Below are positions 15,319-26,200 of a stretch of 64,000 bases of DNA, one piece after another. A program made the translations under genes and the position numbers. This DNA is from CBDCGV01 sp965216955 (GTDB lineage: Bacteria; Bacteroidota; Bacteroidia; Chitinophagales; JADIYW01): the NCBI GenBank assembly GCA_965216955.1, contig CBDCGV010000011.1:62001-126000 (forward strand). The letters run 5' to 3'. How positions within the stretch are numbered: position 1 is the first letter of the stretch; the number at the start of each line of letters is the position of its first letter. The notes under the pieces were generated by a model, which saw only the letters and a list, made by a program, of their open reading frames with translations, was not told the origin of the DNA and did no database searches.

Positions 15319-16731
15319 CTATAAATTGTCTTTTTGAATAACGCTTGTATAGTTCTCCAAGATTTGTATCAATGCCATTTGTTGACCATCTTTTATCTTT
15401 GTTTTACTAAATAAATTCATCGTGTGTGGAATTCTATCGAGCCAAAACTTACCACTTACCTTTCCTGCTTCTTTAGCAGCAGCTAACCAAACAATAGTAT
15501 CGGCTCCTTGTTCAGGTGTTCTAAGTACATTTTTCATTAACTTATAAAAAGTTGGAAGCGCATCAACGACTCCTTGTGTATCCACCCATCCAGGATGCAT
15601 AGAGTTAAAGGCTATGTTTGGATATTCTGTTGCCCAGTAATTGGTAATCGATACCAAACCGCGTTTTGCTCTTGCATAGGCTATACTTCCGCTGTACTTA
15701 CCCTTTTTACTTTCAATATCTGAAAGTTGCAATGGTTGTGTGTACATTCCCCCGGATGAAACATTAATCACCCTGCCATTATTCGATTTTTCCAATAGCG
15801 GAATTAGCATTTTAGTAAAAGCATATGGCCCCAATAAAAGTAGTGCAAAGCTCTTTTCTATGCCTTCCTCTGTTTCCTGCCTTGGATTAAACAATGCCCC
15901 TGCATTATTTATCAGTACATCTATTTTAGTCCCATTATCAATCATCCTTTGAGCGAGGTTTTTCACCTCTCTAATTAAAGACATGTCTGCAATCTCTATA
16001 TTGATGTTTTCATTTCCAGTAGCTTCAATTATTTGCTTTCTAACCTGATTCGCTTTAGTTTTATTTCGCGCAACGATTGTTAACGATGCATGCTTATGTG
16101 CCAATCTAAAAGCAACAGCTAAACCAATTCCAGAGGTAGCACCCGTTATTACAATATGTCTGTCCCTTATATTTTCAGAGACAGGATTCCAATGCTTTTT
16201 TGCCTTTTGAAATCCCCCCTTTGCAAACAATGCGACTCCAGGTAAAACAAAAGCATCTCTTCTTTTAAATTTTTCAGCAGGGGCTTCGAAATCATTCTCA
16301 AGAGCAAGTCTGAGCCCTTCGATTGTTTTTTTACCATTTTGAATTATACGTGTTTCAAAGTTTGAGACCAATTTAGACAAAGTACCTTCAAATGTAACTG
16401 TAGCATTCCAATCAATCTTGCTGAATTTTCTTTCCTCTTTAAAGGTAACTGTATCTATCGCTGTAAAGGTCTTTGCCTTACCTTTAAGTACAATTTTAAA
16501 AGGATATTCGAACTCCATGATTTCATACTTCATGTAGACCTTGGAAAGTCCCATCTTAAGCCAAACCTCAAAATTTGTCCCAAGCCCAATACTACCATTT
16601 GACACCTTTTTAGATGCTGTGACTGTATGATCCCATTCTTCTAAAGTTGAAAAATCTGCTACATAATTAAAACAGTCTTCAACAGTTCTTTTCACCATAA
16701 ATTGTTCACGCATATTAATGCTGTAGCTCAT
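15319..16731 (-). CDS. SRPBCC-SDR fusion protein
   Basis: A 470-residue two-domain protein. Residues 1-150 form an SRPBCC/START-like domain (opening REQFMVKRTVEDCFNYVADF) of the polyketide cyclase/lipid-transfer type. Residues 190-470 are an SDR of the retinol dehydrogenase (RDH11-14/DHRS12-like) group with TGATSGIG, INNAG, VINVSSGG and the catalytic YARAK. The fusion suggests that a hydrophobic substrate is held by the first domain and oxidised or reduced by the second. It is divergent from the glycosidase at 16779. Activity is well supported as NAD(P)-dependent oxidoreduction; substrate unknown. Confidence 0.8.
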   Translation of the reverse strand: MSYSINMREQFMVKRTVEDCFNYVADFSTLEEWDHTVTASKKVSNGSIGLGTNFEVWLKMGLSKVYMKYEIMEFEYPFKIVLKGKAKTFTAIDTVTFKEERKFSKIDWNATVTFEGTLSKLVSNFETRIIQNGKKTIEGLRLALENDFEAPAEKFKRRDAFVLPGVALFAKGGFQKAKKHWNPVSENIRDRHIVITGATSGIGLAVAFRLAHKHASLTIVARNKTKANQVRKQIIEATGNENINIEIADMSLIREVKNLAQRMIDNGTKIDVLINNAGALFNPRQETEEGIEKSFALLLLGPYAFTKMLIPLLEKSNNGRVINVSSGGMYTQPLQLSDIESKKGKYSGSIAYARAKRGLVSITNYWATEYPNIAFNSMHPGWVDTQGVVDALPTFYKLMKNVLRTPEQGADTIVWLAAAKEAGKVSGKFWLDRIPHTMNLFSKTKIKDGQQMALIQILENYTSVIQKDNL

Positions 16732-16778
16732 GTCGTTTCATTTTATTATTACAATATATCATTTAACTTTATCTAGCT

Positions 16779-18632
16779 ATGATGTCTTTACCCAACTTCT
16801 TTGGTACAGTTTCCGTTTTACTAACACTTATCTCAGGTATATTGTTCTCAAATTTTGTCAATCTTCAAAGAGCCGATCGATACGATTCAGGTGAACTAAA
16901 GCCAGTATATGTTCCTGAGCTAAACGTGGCAATTGATATAGCCAAAGGAATAACTAGCAAAAAATCTATTAACAAAAGAGTTGCTGGATTTTGCCATCAT
17001 GATTATGAAACTATAACAGAAGAAAGCGCATTCAATTACTTTGATGTATTTACCCAAAAGTTTCCTGGAGATGGCCAAATGACCGTACGTTTGGAGATGG
17101 ATATTTTCAATCTTTATGATTGCGAAAAAGAAGCATTAAGAGATAGTGTAATTGAAGCCGCACAATTTAATATTGATAAAATTCAGGAAGCGGGTTACAA
17201 TGTAAGAATCTGGTTTACTGAGATGCCAGAATGTTTAGGACAAAAAATACCAGCATTCGTTGAAGATTTATTACCCGACATAACCGGTTTACTGCGTCCC
17301 CATGTATTGCCATCGGCCAACCCTGATAAATTTCAATCGATTGTTGAAGATATAATTAGAACTTTTACAATAAAACGAACAGCCATTGGCTCCTCCCCTG
17401 TTACATTATTCGAAGGGTGGAATGAAGTTGAATCGCCAGGATATTTCTTTGGGACTAATCAATTGTTGGTTGATAATATTATGATTCCACTTATAAAAGC
17501 AGTTGAAAAGGTAGAACAAGAAGTGGGTTATGAATTAAAATTTGCGTCACATAGTGTTGCTAATGGCGCTGAAGGCTTTACACCTCAAGTAAATGTAAGG
17601 GTTCAGAATTTAATTGAAAGAAGGGGTTATGATGTAGATTGGATTAATTGGCACTGGTATGGCACCTTTCCTTTCCACTACTTTTCTCCTCCCGGAATCG
17701 AATTTTTACTTGAACCAATGGAGCGTAACAATCCTTGGGCTACTCCAAAAGAATTATATCGACAGACTAAAGTAATGCAATCAAAATTTCCGGATAAAGA
17801 CATGATGTTATCAGAATGGAACTGGGGAGCCGGAGGCGGAAGTAAGGATTATGATTACGAGGCTGCTGCCTACGTTGCAGGAGCGCTAATTGAAATGCAC
17901 CATGCAGGTATGAAAGATGCGAACCATTTTTTGTTAAAATCAGATGATAGCTTCTTAAACCGTTTAGATCAATTAAACCCAACGGGATATGCCATGCAAT
18001 TTTTTCATAGACTGGGTGCTAATGAGTTAGAGATTGAAGGCTTATCTGATGGAGATAAAAGTAATGATGTGAGCGCTATTGCATCTTATGATGAAGACAA
18101 AATCACGCTACTAATAACGCGGTTTTTTGGAAGTCCTGATAAGAGAAATACAACGATAAAAATCAAATTACAAAATATAAAATCATTTATTGATTCTGAT
18201 GAGTTTACCATTTCCTTGAACACAATAGACAGCAATGTATTTACCGGAGATCCAACTATAGACACCATTTTTAACACTCTTGTAAATGATGATGATGAAC
18301 TAGAATTGGCCCTAAATTTGCGACCACAGAACACTCATTTTATTACCATAGACACTAGTCAAAATAGGGGTATTATTAATTCCTTGACAAATAATAAAAA
18401 CAATCTTGTTTTTAAAGCTTACCCTAATCCCAGCAACGGAATGATTAATGTTTCGCACTCCTTTAAGCAAATTACAAATCTAAACCTATACAGTGTTTCG
18501 GGAATAAAAATTCTATCTAAATCAAACATTAATTCTTTAGAAAAAATTGAAAATATACCTGAAGGAAATTACTTGATTGAATTAGAATCAGAAGGACAAA
18601 CAGGTATTAGACAAATAATAGTTACGCCTTAA
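16779..18632 (+). CDS. Secreted GH39-like glycoside hydrolase with T9SS sorting domain
   Basis: A 617-residue protein with a hydrophobic N-terminal export segment and a (beta/alpha)8-type catalytic region. FEGWNE (Glu216, likely acid/base) and LSEWNW (Glu346, likely nucleophile) give the clan GH-A pattern, closest in feel to GH39 (beta-xylosidase/iduronidase). A beta-sandwich follows, and the last 80 residues are a T9SS sorting domain (FKAYPNPSNGMINV). The product is expected on the cell surface or in the medium. GH39 is a by-eye call; other clan A families remain possible. Its stop overlaps that of the convergent 18629 gene by four bases. Confidence 0.6.
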   Translation: MMSLPNFFGTVSVLLTLISGILFSNFVNLQRADRYDSGELKPVYVPELNVAIDIAKGITSKKSINKRVAGFCHHDYETITEESAFNYFDVFTQKFPGDGQMTVRLEMDIFNLYDCEKEALRDSVIEAAQFNIDKIQEAGYNVRIWFTEMPECLGQKIPAFVEDLLPDITGLLRPHVLPSANPDKFQSIVEDIIRTFTIKRTAIGSSPVTLFEGWNEVESPGYFFGTNQLLVDNIMIPLIKAVEKVEQEVGYELKFASHSVANGAEGFTPQVNVRVQNLIERRGYDVDWINWHWYGTFPFHYFSPPGIEFLLEPMERNNPWATPKELYRQTKVMQSKFPDKDMMLSEWNWGAGGGSKDYDYEAAAYVAGALIEMHHAGMKDANHFLLKSDDSFLNRLDQLNPTGYAMQFFHRLGANELEIEGLSDGDKSNDVSAIASYDEDKITLLITRFFGSPDKRNTTIKIKLQNIKSFIDSDEFTISLNTIDSNVFTGDPTIDTIFNTLVNDDDELELALNLRPQNTHFITIDTSQNRGIINSLTNNKNNLVFKAYPNPSNGMINVSHSFKQITNLNLYSVSGIKILSKSNINSLEKIENIPEGNYLIELESEGQTGIRQIIVTP

Positions 18633-20368
18633 TTCAAATAAATAGACTCATCTTTTATTTCAGATGTTCTTTCAAAATACCCAATCAATTTTATAAAAGA
18701 AGCCTTACCTCCTGTCACTTTAATGTCTCCCTTTATAAAAGTTGGCAAGGGCTTAATTAGTTCTGCCAACAACTCTTTCCAAACAGTAGAATTCACTTCT
18801 ACATTATAATCGGCATCTTTTATTTCAGCAGGAACAACCTCTGCAATACCTTTTCTAACAACTATGGAATAGTACTCATCTACATCAGGGAAATACCATG
18901 TAATTGACTTTTCTACATCCATTACCTTTTCCGCTTTAAGATTAACGGCCATGGCATTAAAGATTATGTCTAACGGAATGGCATGAACCATATCTTTCTC
19001 CGGTATAACTAAACCTTTATTTTCTAGACCCTTTAACTCTTTAGCATAGGTAATATAATAATGTCGAGCATTTGGATTATTTTCCATTATTCCAAGATTG
19101 TATAAAATATCCGCTTTTTGACCTTGAACCGTGTTTTTATCAACAGACAAAGCCAAAAGGTAATCGGATAAAATTAGAGCCCATTGATAATCTTCATTTT
19201 TAAGAGCCTCATCAAAAGCATGTTTTAATTGATTAATCCCACCCGCTAAACTTGCAATTCTTTTGGCCTCTTCTTCCAAAGTAAGTTTGTGCAGTGTTGT
19301 TGGGTTTCCATCAAACCATCCTAAATAACCATTAAAAATGGCTCTAACGCTCCATTCAACCTTGCCATAAAATTCTTGTAAGTATGGCGAAGTAGCTAAA
19401 TGTTTGGGAAGTTGCACTTTCTCTACTATCTCATCTGCCGTTAATCCGTGATTAATATAACGAACCGTTTGATCATGAACATATTGAATGGCATCTCGAT
19501 AAACGGTAAGCGCTTCGTACACTTCTTCTTTTCCTTCAACGGGCAATGTATGACTTGGAATTAGTTTTTCCGGTTTTAGTTTTCTCATGGCATCCAAACT
19601 ATTTCTCCAATTATTGACATCTCGATAAGCTGTACCCCTAATCGTATATAAATTCGGAAATGACTTATAAAAGTTATCGCCACAAAAAAGCATTTTCTCG
19701 TCAGGCATCCAAACAAAAAGTTGATCTGGAGTTTCACCGGGAGCATGATACAATTTTAATCGAACGCCGCTTATATTAATTCCTATAGAATCTTTAAAAG
19801 TGACAGTCGGCCTCAGAACTCCTAACAACGTGTTTTCATTAATACTTAAGTGAGGGCCAATTCCACAATTCACCAACTCTTCCTGATTCAAAAGATTACC
19901 AAACATTCTATAAGAACGTTTTTCAATGATTGGGCGAATTACACTTGAAACACGGTCCAAATAATATGGTAACAACTTATGCGCGTAGATTTTAGGATTA
20001 TCATCTCCCGCAATTGCTTTCGCACCAAATATATGATCAGTATGATTATGCGTGTAAATAATTGCTTTAACTGGTTTGTCAGCTATTTTTTTAAATGCTT
20101 GAATCACTTCCTCTCCCTCTTGCAAAGATTCCATGGCATCAATAATAATAATGCCATCATTCCCTTCAATCATTATACTATTGGCTAAACCATAGCCTAT
20201 TGCTACATGGGTTTTATTGCCAACTTTAACAATTTGCTTATGAAATTCACTACTATGATCATGTAATGTCATTTTATCACTCGCAGTAACCTTTAAAGAA
20301 TTAATACTTTTCTCTTTACAGGAAAAAAAGATTATCCCAGTTATTATAACTATTAAAATTACTCTCAT
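18629..20368 (-). CDS. Alkylsulfatase-type (BDS1/SdsA1-like) metallo-beta-lactamase-fold hydrolase, lipoprotein
   Basis: A 579-residue protein with a lipoprotein signal (lipobox FFSC). The metallo-beta-lactamase domain has THNHTDH (His107, His109, Asp111, His112) and continues through a helical dimerisation domain (around 320-450, GYLGWFDGNPTTLHKL) to a C-terminal SCP2-like domain (about 455-575, IFNAMAVNLKAEKVMD). This is the full three-domain layout of linear primary-alkylsulfatases such as SdsA1. It would hydrolyse sulfate esters of fatty alcohols, or a related ester, outside the cytoplasm. The gene is the last of a tight run with the SDR (6-base gap) and Crp-type regulator. Confidence 0.8.
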   Translation of the reverse strand: MRVILIVIITGIIFFSCKEKSINSLKVTASDKMTLHDHSSEFHKQIVKVGNKTHVAIGYGLANSIMIEGNDGIIIIDAMESLQEGEEVIQAFKKIADKPVKAIIYTHNHTDHIFGAKAIAGDDNPKIYAHKLLPYYLDRVSSVIRPIIEKRSYRMFGNLLNQEELVNCGIGPHLSINENTLLGVLRPTVTFKDSIGINISGVRLKLYHAPGETPDQLFVWMPDEKMLFCGDNFYKSFPNLYTIRGTAYRDVNNWRNSLDAMRKLKPEKLIPSHTLPVEGKEEVYEALTVYRDAIQYVHDQTVRYINHGLTADEIVEKVQLPKHLATSPYLQEFYGKVEWSVRAIFNGYLGWFDGNPTTLHKLTLEEEAKRIASLAGGINQLKHAFDEALKNEDYQWALILSDYLLALSVDKNTVQGQKADILYNLGIMENNPNARHYYITYAKELKGLENKGLVIPEKDMVHAIPLDIIFNAMAVNLKAEKVMDVEKSITWYFPDVDEYYSIVVRKGIAEVVPAEIKDADYNVEVNSTVWKELLAELIKPLPTFIKGDIKVTGGKASFIKLIGYFERTSEIKDESIYLN

Positions 20369-20374
20369 ATTATT

Positions 20375-21157
20375 TCAATATTGCTTCGGTGTTTCAGAAA
20401 GGAGGATTTTTGTAAGCAACCAATCAGGAACAATTTTACCTAACTTTACCGCCCACTTAGTTGCTGGGGGGAATATGTTTTCATTCATCTCTTTCTTAAA
20501 TCCCTTCAAAACATAATCAGCCGCTTTTTCTTCACTTATTTCATTTGGTGCAGGTATCCCATCATTTCTAACCGCTTCTGTATCTACAAAACCAGGATGA
20601 ATTGTTTGTAATTTTATATGATTCATCTCAAAATGTTTCAACTCCATCCTTGCCGTTTCTATAAAAATCCGTGCTGCAGCTTTTGCAGCTGTATAATCTC
20701 CCTGCATAGGAATTCCAAACCATGTAGCTTGTGAATTCATATGAGCTAACAAACATCTGCTATTTTGATGTTTCATCTGATTTATAATAGGAACATAAAA
20801 ATTTACAAAACTATTATAATTCGTCTCCATACAATACCTTATTTTTGATACTGAAGCAGTTAAAGTATTTGAGGGAGGACCAATACCAACATTTAAAAGC
20901 GCAATATCTATCTTCCCAAATTTTTCTACTATATTTTTAACAACGTATTTAGCGTGACCTTCATCTGTCGCATCTCCACAAAAATAAAGACAATCACTAC
21001 CAAGGTTTCTTATCTTGTCAGCTACTTCTATTAAAAGACATTCTCTCCTAGCCGTTATAATTATCTTATTATTGAAAGGAGCTAATTTAATTGCTGTAGC
21101 TGCACCTATTCCAGAAGAGGCACCTGTTATTAATATCACTTTATTACTATAATCCAT
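20375..21157 (-). CDS. Short-chain dehydrogenase/reductase
   Basis: A 260-residue SDR with TGASSGIG at about 10-17, GDATDEG (cofactor Asp region), LNVGIG in place of the usual NNAG, and YTAAKAA as the catalytic Tyr-x-x-x-Lys. It sits between the Crp-type regulator (6 bases upstream) and the alkylsulfatase-like gene (6 bases downstream), so it probably oxidises or reduces an alcohol or aldehyde linked to that hydrolase; a fatty alcohol is the natural guess. The changed NNAG motif is tolerated in some SDR groups. Confidence 0.8.
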   Translation of the reverse strand: MDYSNKVILITGASSGIGAATAIKLAPFNNKIIITARRECLLIEVADKIRNLGSDCLYFCGDATDEGHAKYVVKNIVEKFGKIDIALLNVGIGPPSNTLTASVSKIRYCMETNYNSFVNFYVPIINQMKHQNSRCLLAHMNSQATWFGIPMQGDYTAAKAAARIFIETARMELKHFEMNHIKLQTIHPGFVDTEAVRNDGIPAPNEISEEKAADYVLKGFKKEMNENIFPPATKWAVKLGKIVPDWLLTKILLSETPKQY

Positions 21158-21163
21158 ATGAGT

Positions 21164-21745
21164 TTATTTCTTTGCCAACCGAGCTCTAATTCTACTCAAT
21201 GTTACAGGCGTCACACCAACAAAAGAAGCGATATATTTTTGATGTACACGATCTTCAATTCCAGGCATTTCTTCTCTTAATCTTAAATACCTCTCTTCTG
21301 CTTTTTCTGTAATATAGGATGCAATCCTAAGTTGAGATTCAACGATGAATTTCTCAAGCAGTGTAATAATTATCTTGTCCAATTCCAATATTTCTGCTGA
21401 AAGTTTTTTAAGTTGATTGTATGAAAGAATAACTAAACTGGTATCCTCAATTGCTTCTATATATAATGTTGAGGGTTTATTTAAAATACATCCTTCATAA
21501 GAAGCTACTAGTTCATTTTCTTGCCAAAATTCACCAGTAATTTCTTCGCCATCTTTGATGTAATAATAACGCATACATCCTTTTACAATAAAGCCTAATT
21601 GATCTTTTACCTCATTTGCTTTGATAAAAAAATCTCCTTTATTTAAACTAACATGCCTAACAATAGAAATTACTTTATTCCATTCTTCATTTGTAAGCTT
21701 ACCATATTGATTAAAGAAATCTTTTATATCGATTAATAATTCCAA
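21164..21745 (-). CDS. Crp/Fnr-family regulator
   Basis: A 193-residue protein with an N-terminal cyclic-nucleotide-binding-like beta-roll (about 25-115) and a C-terminal helix-turn-helix (HQKYIASFVGVTPVTLSRIRAR). The phosphate-binding cassette residues of cAMP-responsive Crp are not evident, as is common in Bacteroidetes members, so the ligand is unknown. It leads a three-gene run with the SDR and the alkylsulfatase-like gene and probably controls them. Only 29 bases separate it from the papain-like gene upstream, so read-through from that operon is possible. Confidence 0.85.
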   Translation of the reverse strand: MELLIDIKDFFNQYGKLTNEEWNKVISIVRHVSLNKGDFFIKANEVKDQLGFIVKGCMRYYYIKDGEEITGEFWQENELVASYEGCILNKPSTLYIEAIEDTSLVILSYNQLKKLSAEILELDKIIITLLEKFIVESQLRIASYITEKAEERYLRLREEMPGIEDRVHQKYIASFVGVTPVTLSRIRARLAKK

Positions 21746-21774
21746 AGTTGAAGTAAGATACGTATTATAGCTAA

Positions 21775-23280
21775 TTAATTGTGCTGAATTTCCACCATTA
21801 GCGGCACTACATTACCTGAAGGATTTCCTTCTACCTTAAAGCCAATTTTATCTGTACTGTACTGAATGTTGTGTTTTTCAATAAGTGAATTTCCTAAAGC
21901 AATTCTTATTTTTTGTGTGAGTCCACCACGTTCATTTGACATTTTTTGGAGTATGGATGGAATGTCTAATCGTTCATTACTGTATAGGATTAGCAGATAG
22001 TCTGTTCCTTTTTGATCGTCCATCTTTACTACTTTAGATTCAGAAGGAAACGCTACTGTACTATTTGAGCCAATGAGTGGTGACATCAAATCATCATAAG
22101 GTAAAATTTTGTTCACCTTTCCCGTTAAGTCTGTTGCAAAAGCATAAATATAACTTTCCGTATTGGTGGTGATAAAAAACCTAAATTTTGTTCCGGATGG
22201 ATAGGCACTTTGCATTTTATACGCCACTAAATCTTCATTTATTTCCATTTCACTTTCTACCACTAAATTTCGAGTGGATGATTGATACGCCGGCATAATT
22301 TGTCCGGTATTGGTTTGAAAGTAAACCGACCCTTTTAACAAATCGGGCATCGGTTTTGGTTTTGGAGTTGGCTTGGGATCGGGCTTAGGCATTGGCTTAG
22401 GATCTACTTCTACAACTTCTTCTTTTTGAGGTTCGTTTTTCGGATAAGCCTGTAAAGCGCCTAATGCCCATTTTGCTAAATCGTTGTACTTGACCCAAAC
22501 ATAACCATTGTCTGCCCAATTTGGACCCCAACTATTCAATACTCGAAAAGCACCCCCCGCTTTGTTATTGTCATACCCAACAATGCACATCGCATGCCGA
22601 CCATGATCACCGCTTGGACCTGAATCTGACGATGTTGGATACCAAACCCTTCCCGGATTGTAAAAACTTTCGGGAACCACCATACAAAGTAATACAGGGT
22701 ATCCTTCTGCTAAAGATTTCTTTATAGAGTTAATTCTAAAACTATTGTCAGACTCGTTTGGTAAAAACAAAATTTGATAATCCTTGATGGTAAAATTCAT
22801 GGCTTCCAACATAGCCTGTGTAGTAACAGAACTACCGCACGCATAGGGTAAGGTAGAGTTGGTAGCCACACCTAAGGTTTTAAACAACTCTAATGCATTT
22901 ATGGGATTGGAACCTCCTTGGCAATCGTCATCGCCCTCATTTTTGATGCTTTCATATACAAAGCTTGGAGAAAAAACCAACTTATTAATTTTCGATTTAT
23001 CGGTATAACCTAAATACTTGGCATGCAAAATGGTTCGCAAATGATAGGCTGCTGCAAAAGCCACACAAGTACCATAAGCACCTTGATCACCGGGTGTAGG
23101 GCAGTATTTTTCCAACGAGGCACTTACTGGCATACTCTCATACGAACCTGCTGTTAGCTGCATTTTGTACGGTGTTCCTCTATAGGATTGTAAATCGAAA
23201 TTTAATCCTGTTCCCCTTTGTGCTTGAGTAGCAAAAGAAACTAGCAGCAGGGCTATAAGAAAAGAAAATAATGTTTTCAT
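21775..23280 (-). CDS. Exported papain-like (C1A) cysteine protease with DUF4384-like C-terminal domain
   Basis: A 501-residue protein starting at the ATG that opens a clean signal peptide (MKTLFSFLIALLLVSFATQAQ); an ATG at 23301 would overlap the upstream gene. The catalytic triad of papain enzymes is present: Cys72 in DQGAYGTCVAF, His229 in GRHAMCIVGYD and Asn249 in NSWGPNW. A Pro-Lys-rich linker (about 285-315) leads to a C-terminal beta domain with features of DUF4384 (YIYAFATDLTGKVNKILP), a domain usually seen attached to caspase-like proteases. It follows the caspase gene by ten bases. Expected in the periplasm or on the surface. Substrate unknown. Confidence 0.8.
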   Translation of the reverse strand: MKTLFSFLIALLLVSFATQAQRGTGLNFDLQSYRGTPYKMQLTAGSYESMPVSASLEKYCPTPGDQGAYGTCVAFAAAYHLRTILHAKYLGYTDKSKINKLVFSPSFVYESIKNEGDDDCQGGSNPINALELFKTLGVATNSTLPYACGSSVTTQAMLEAMNFTIKDYQILFLPNESDNSFRINSIKKSLAEGYPVLLCMVVPESFYNPGRVWYPTSSDSGPSGDHGRHAMCIVGYDNNKAGGAFRVLNSWGPNWADNGYVWVKYNDLAKWALGALQAYPKNEPQKEEVVEVDPKPMPKPDPKPTPKPKPMPDLLKGSVYFQTNTGQIMPAYQSSTRNLVVESEMEINEDLVAYKMQSAYPSGTKFRFFITTNTESYIYAFATDLTGKVNKILPYDDLMSPLIGSNSTVAFPSESKVVKMDDQKGTDYLLILYSNERLDIPSILQKMSNERGGLTQKIRIALGNSLIEKHNIQYSTDKIGFKVEGNPSGNVVPLMVEIQHN

Positions 23281-23290
23281 AATTCGTCTT

Positions 23291-26200
23291 TTATTTAACA
23301 ATGCTTACGGGAAAATCTTGGCCATACCCGTAACTCGCAGGGTACTGTGGTGTACCCTTATATTGTTGTGTTAATTCAGGCACCTGACTTTCAATAAATG
23401 CTTTTAACTCATTAATCGTTACTTTTTTATCGCCACTATCAGCTTTACCTTGCAAACCTTGCAACAAAGCGTATGTAAATACACCATGTCCCAATTCTGC
23501 AAATTCGGTGGCGAACTGTTCAGAACCTGAAGCCGTTAACCAATGCGTGCCAGTACTTCTTGCCAATTGCGCAATGGCTTTTTCTTCTGCAGCACCCCTC
23601 ATAGCAATCGACTCTACTGCACCAGCACTCTGGCAAGCATCCAATACAAACAATTGTTTTTGCGCTTTAATGGACGAAGCCAATTCTTTCATTTCCGTTG
23701 CTGAAATTCCTTTTTGAGCCAACCCATCATCGTTGCCATATAACTGCGTAACATCGTGTGGAACGATGTAAAAATCTTTTTTCTTGTCGCCATACCCTTC
23801 GCTCATTACACCATGCCCTGCATAATAAAAGACAAAAACATCTTGTGAGTTTGCCGTTTTTTGAACGGTTTGAATGGCAGCCAATATTCCTGATTTATCC
23901 GCATCCGCATCACTAACAAAGTGAATATTTTCTTTTGAGGTAATGTTTTTCATACCATTGGCTATGGTTTCTTTAAATGCATTGGCATCTGCTTGAGCAT
24001 AATTAAGGTTATATCTTGGATTTTTATATTTATTAATTCCAACTACTATTAAATGCAAAGTCATGCCTGTTGATACAGTAACGGGCTGTTCGATAGTTGC
24101 TTTTGGAGTGTATTTAACTTTAATAAGTGCAGGAGCAGACTCGGTTCGTTGATTGTTTAATGCAATGGCTTTAAACGTGTTTTCACCAGGTAGTAATTTA
24201 ACTGTAAAAGTTTGTTCTTTTTCTGAAGGGTTATCATCTTCTACAAACAACCCTCTACTCGTTCCCCCAACTGATTTACCGTTGTGATACAAACGAATTT
24301 CATCTACTACATCATTAGGCGCATTGGCTGTCAATTTGATAATGGCTTCTTCCTTATCTGTTGAAATAATTTCTTCTGTGGGTTCATCATCCACTACAAT
24401 TAAATTGCGCTGGCCACTGTTGTATTCAATTGTAATACTGGGTGGCGGATTGATTTCATCAATTTCTAATGGAGTTGGCTCAATTTCTCTACTAATGAGT
24501 TGAGATAGCAAATTAGGCGTATAAAATTGTTCGTACAATTGATCCAATGGAATAATGGTTTTGCCTTGCGTAAAATACATTTGTTGAATGGCGTGGTCAG
24601 TTCCGTCAAATAAACCATCAGGAGTTACGATAACCCAATCATTAGAACGTTCATAAAAAATAAGTTGAGCTAACTCTTGACTATTCTTAACATCCCACAA
24701 TCTTATAGGTACGTCATCTCCGGAAGAAATCAAAAACTCATTATTATAAAACTCTAGTCTCCAAATATTCGACGTTGCACCTTTAAGGATAGTTAACTTA
24801 CGCCCAGTTTTTACATCGTAAACTAAAATGTCTAAATCATCGTGTATTGCTAATTTTGAAAAATCTTGGCTATAAGAAAAATCGGTACTATATGGAAGCT
24901 TTTCACTTAAACTGCTTATAACTGTTTCACTACCACTTGCCGCATTTAACCGAACTATCTGGCGATAATCTTTTAAGGCTATCAAGTTGTCATCCGATAA
25001 AAAATTGAGTGCTGTATATTTATTTGTTTGTGTCCACATTTCGGTTCGGCTATTAATATCAAAACATTTGTATGCCCAAGTATATGAAGACGCGTCTTTA
25101 GGTTCGTATGCCATAACCAACTTATCATTAGACATTATCAGTTTTCCTCTAGCATATTGCTTAAACATCCCCGAAAATGTTTTAGTAAAGGCGTTATTTT
25201 TTGTTTGAAGATTAGTAACTATCAATTTTTCTTTGAACAAAATCGCTAAATAACGTCCATCTTTACTTAGTCCAAAATCTAAAAATTTGTCTTCAAGTTT
25301 GTAAGTTGGAGAAGTGTAAATTAATTGATCACCTTTAAATACTTTAACATTTTTTGTTATGGCTAGCTCATTGGTAACAGCGGTTATATCTCCATTCGCA
25401 GAAACGCGTATGTGATTCATTCCTCCATTAGTTTTTAAAGGCTCTATCATTAGCTGATTGTCCTTAAAATCAACCTTTTTAACCCTGTCATTGAAAAGCC
25501 CCCCAAAAGAAAATGAAAAAGCATCCCTTCTTCCATCTAGTTGCCGGGACATCATTAAGGATTCTCCAAATGATTTTTTTGTTTTTAAAGAATTAGCATT
25601 TAAAACTTTGAAAGCAATAGGTTCATAGGTTAACATTAAAAAGTCATTCTCTTTTTTTGCTATTTGTGTTATGGATTTAGCATTAGGCGTTAGAAAATTT
25701 CTCTTTTCCTGAAACGAACCAGATATATAGTTTCCATAATAAACTACCTCATTACTTCCATTTGTTACTGATAAGCTGATGTGCTCTCCAGCCTTATCAA
25801 CAAAAAACCTTTTTTTAGTGTAACCATCTCCACTCACCCCCGTATATGATTTTGTCCATTTAGTAGTATTTGTTATTGGATCAATTGCTGAAAAGCTAGA
25901 AGACGTTAGTTTGATATACCAATTATTAGGTAAAAAGAATTGTGCATTTTCTACAGGGTTTAAACTGGCTGGGTTGTTCAAATCCATGATAAAATTGTCA
26001 TCTCTTTCTTCAATTAGCATGTATTTTTCGTTAGGAGAAACATCTATTTTAGTAATATAATTAAACCCACTTATTGTTCTTTCAGACAAAGTTTGACAGT
26101 TATTGCCATAGACATCACATTTAAATATTTTAGCTACTTTATCGTATATGTATCCATAATAAATTCTTTGACCATCATTACTAATGTCAACCGTATTTGT

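Noticed and set aside
22310..22430. Short tandem repeat encoding Pro-Lys and Asp-Pro-Lys units, considered as a DNA repeat or CRISPR-like element
   Set aside because: It is an in-frame linker between the papain and DUF4384-like domains with no spacer structure.
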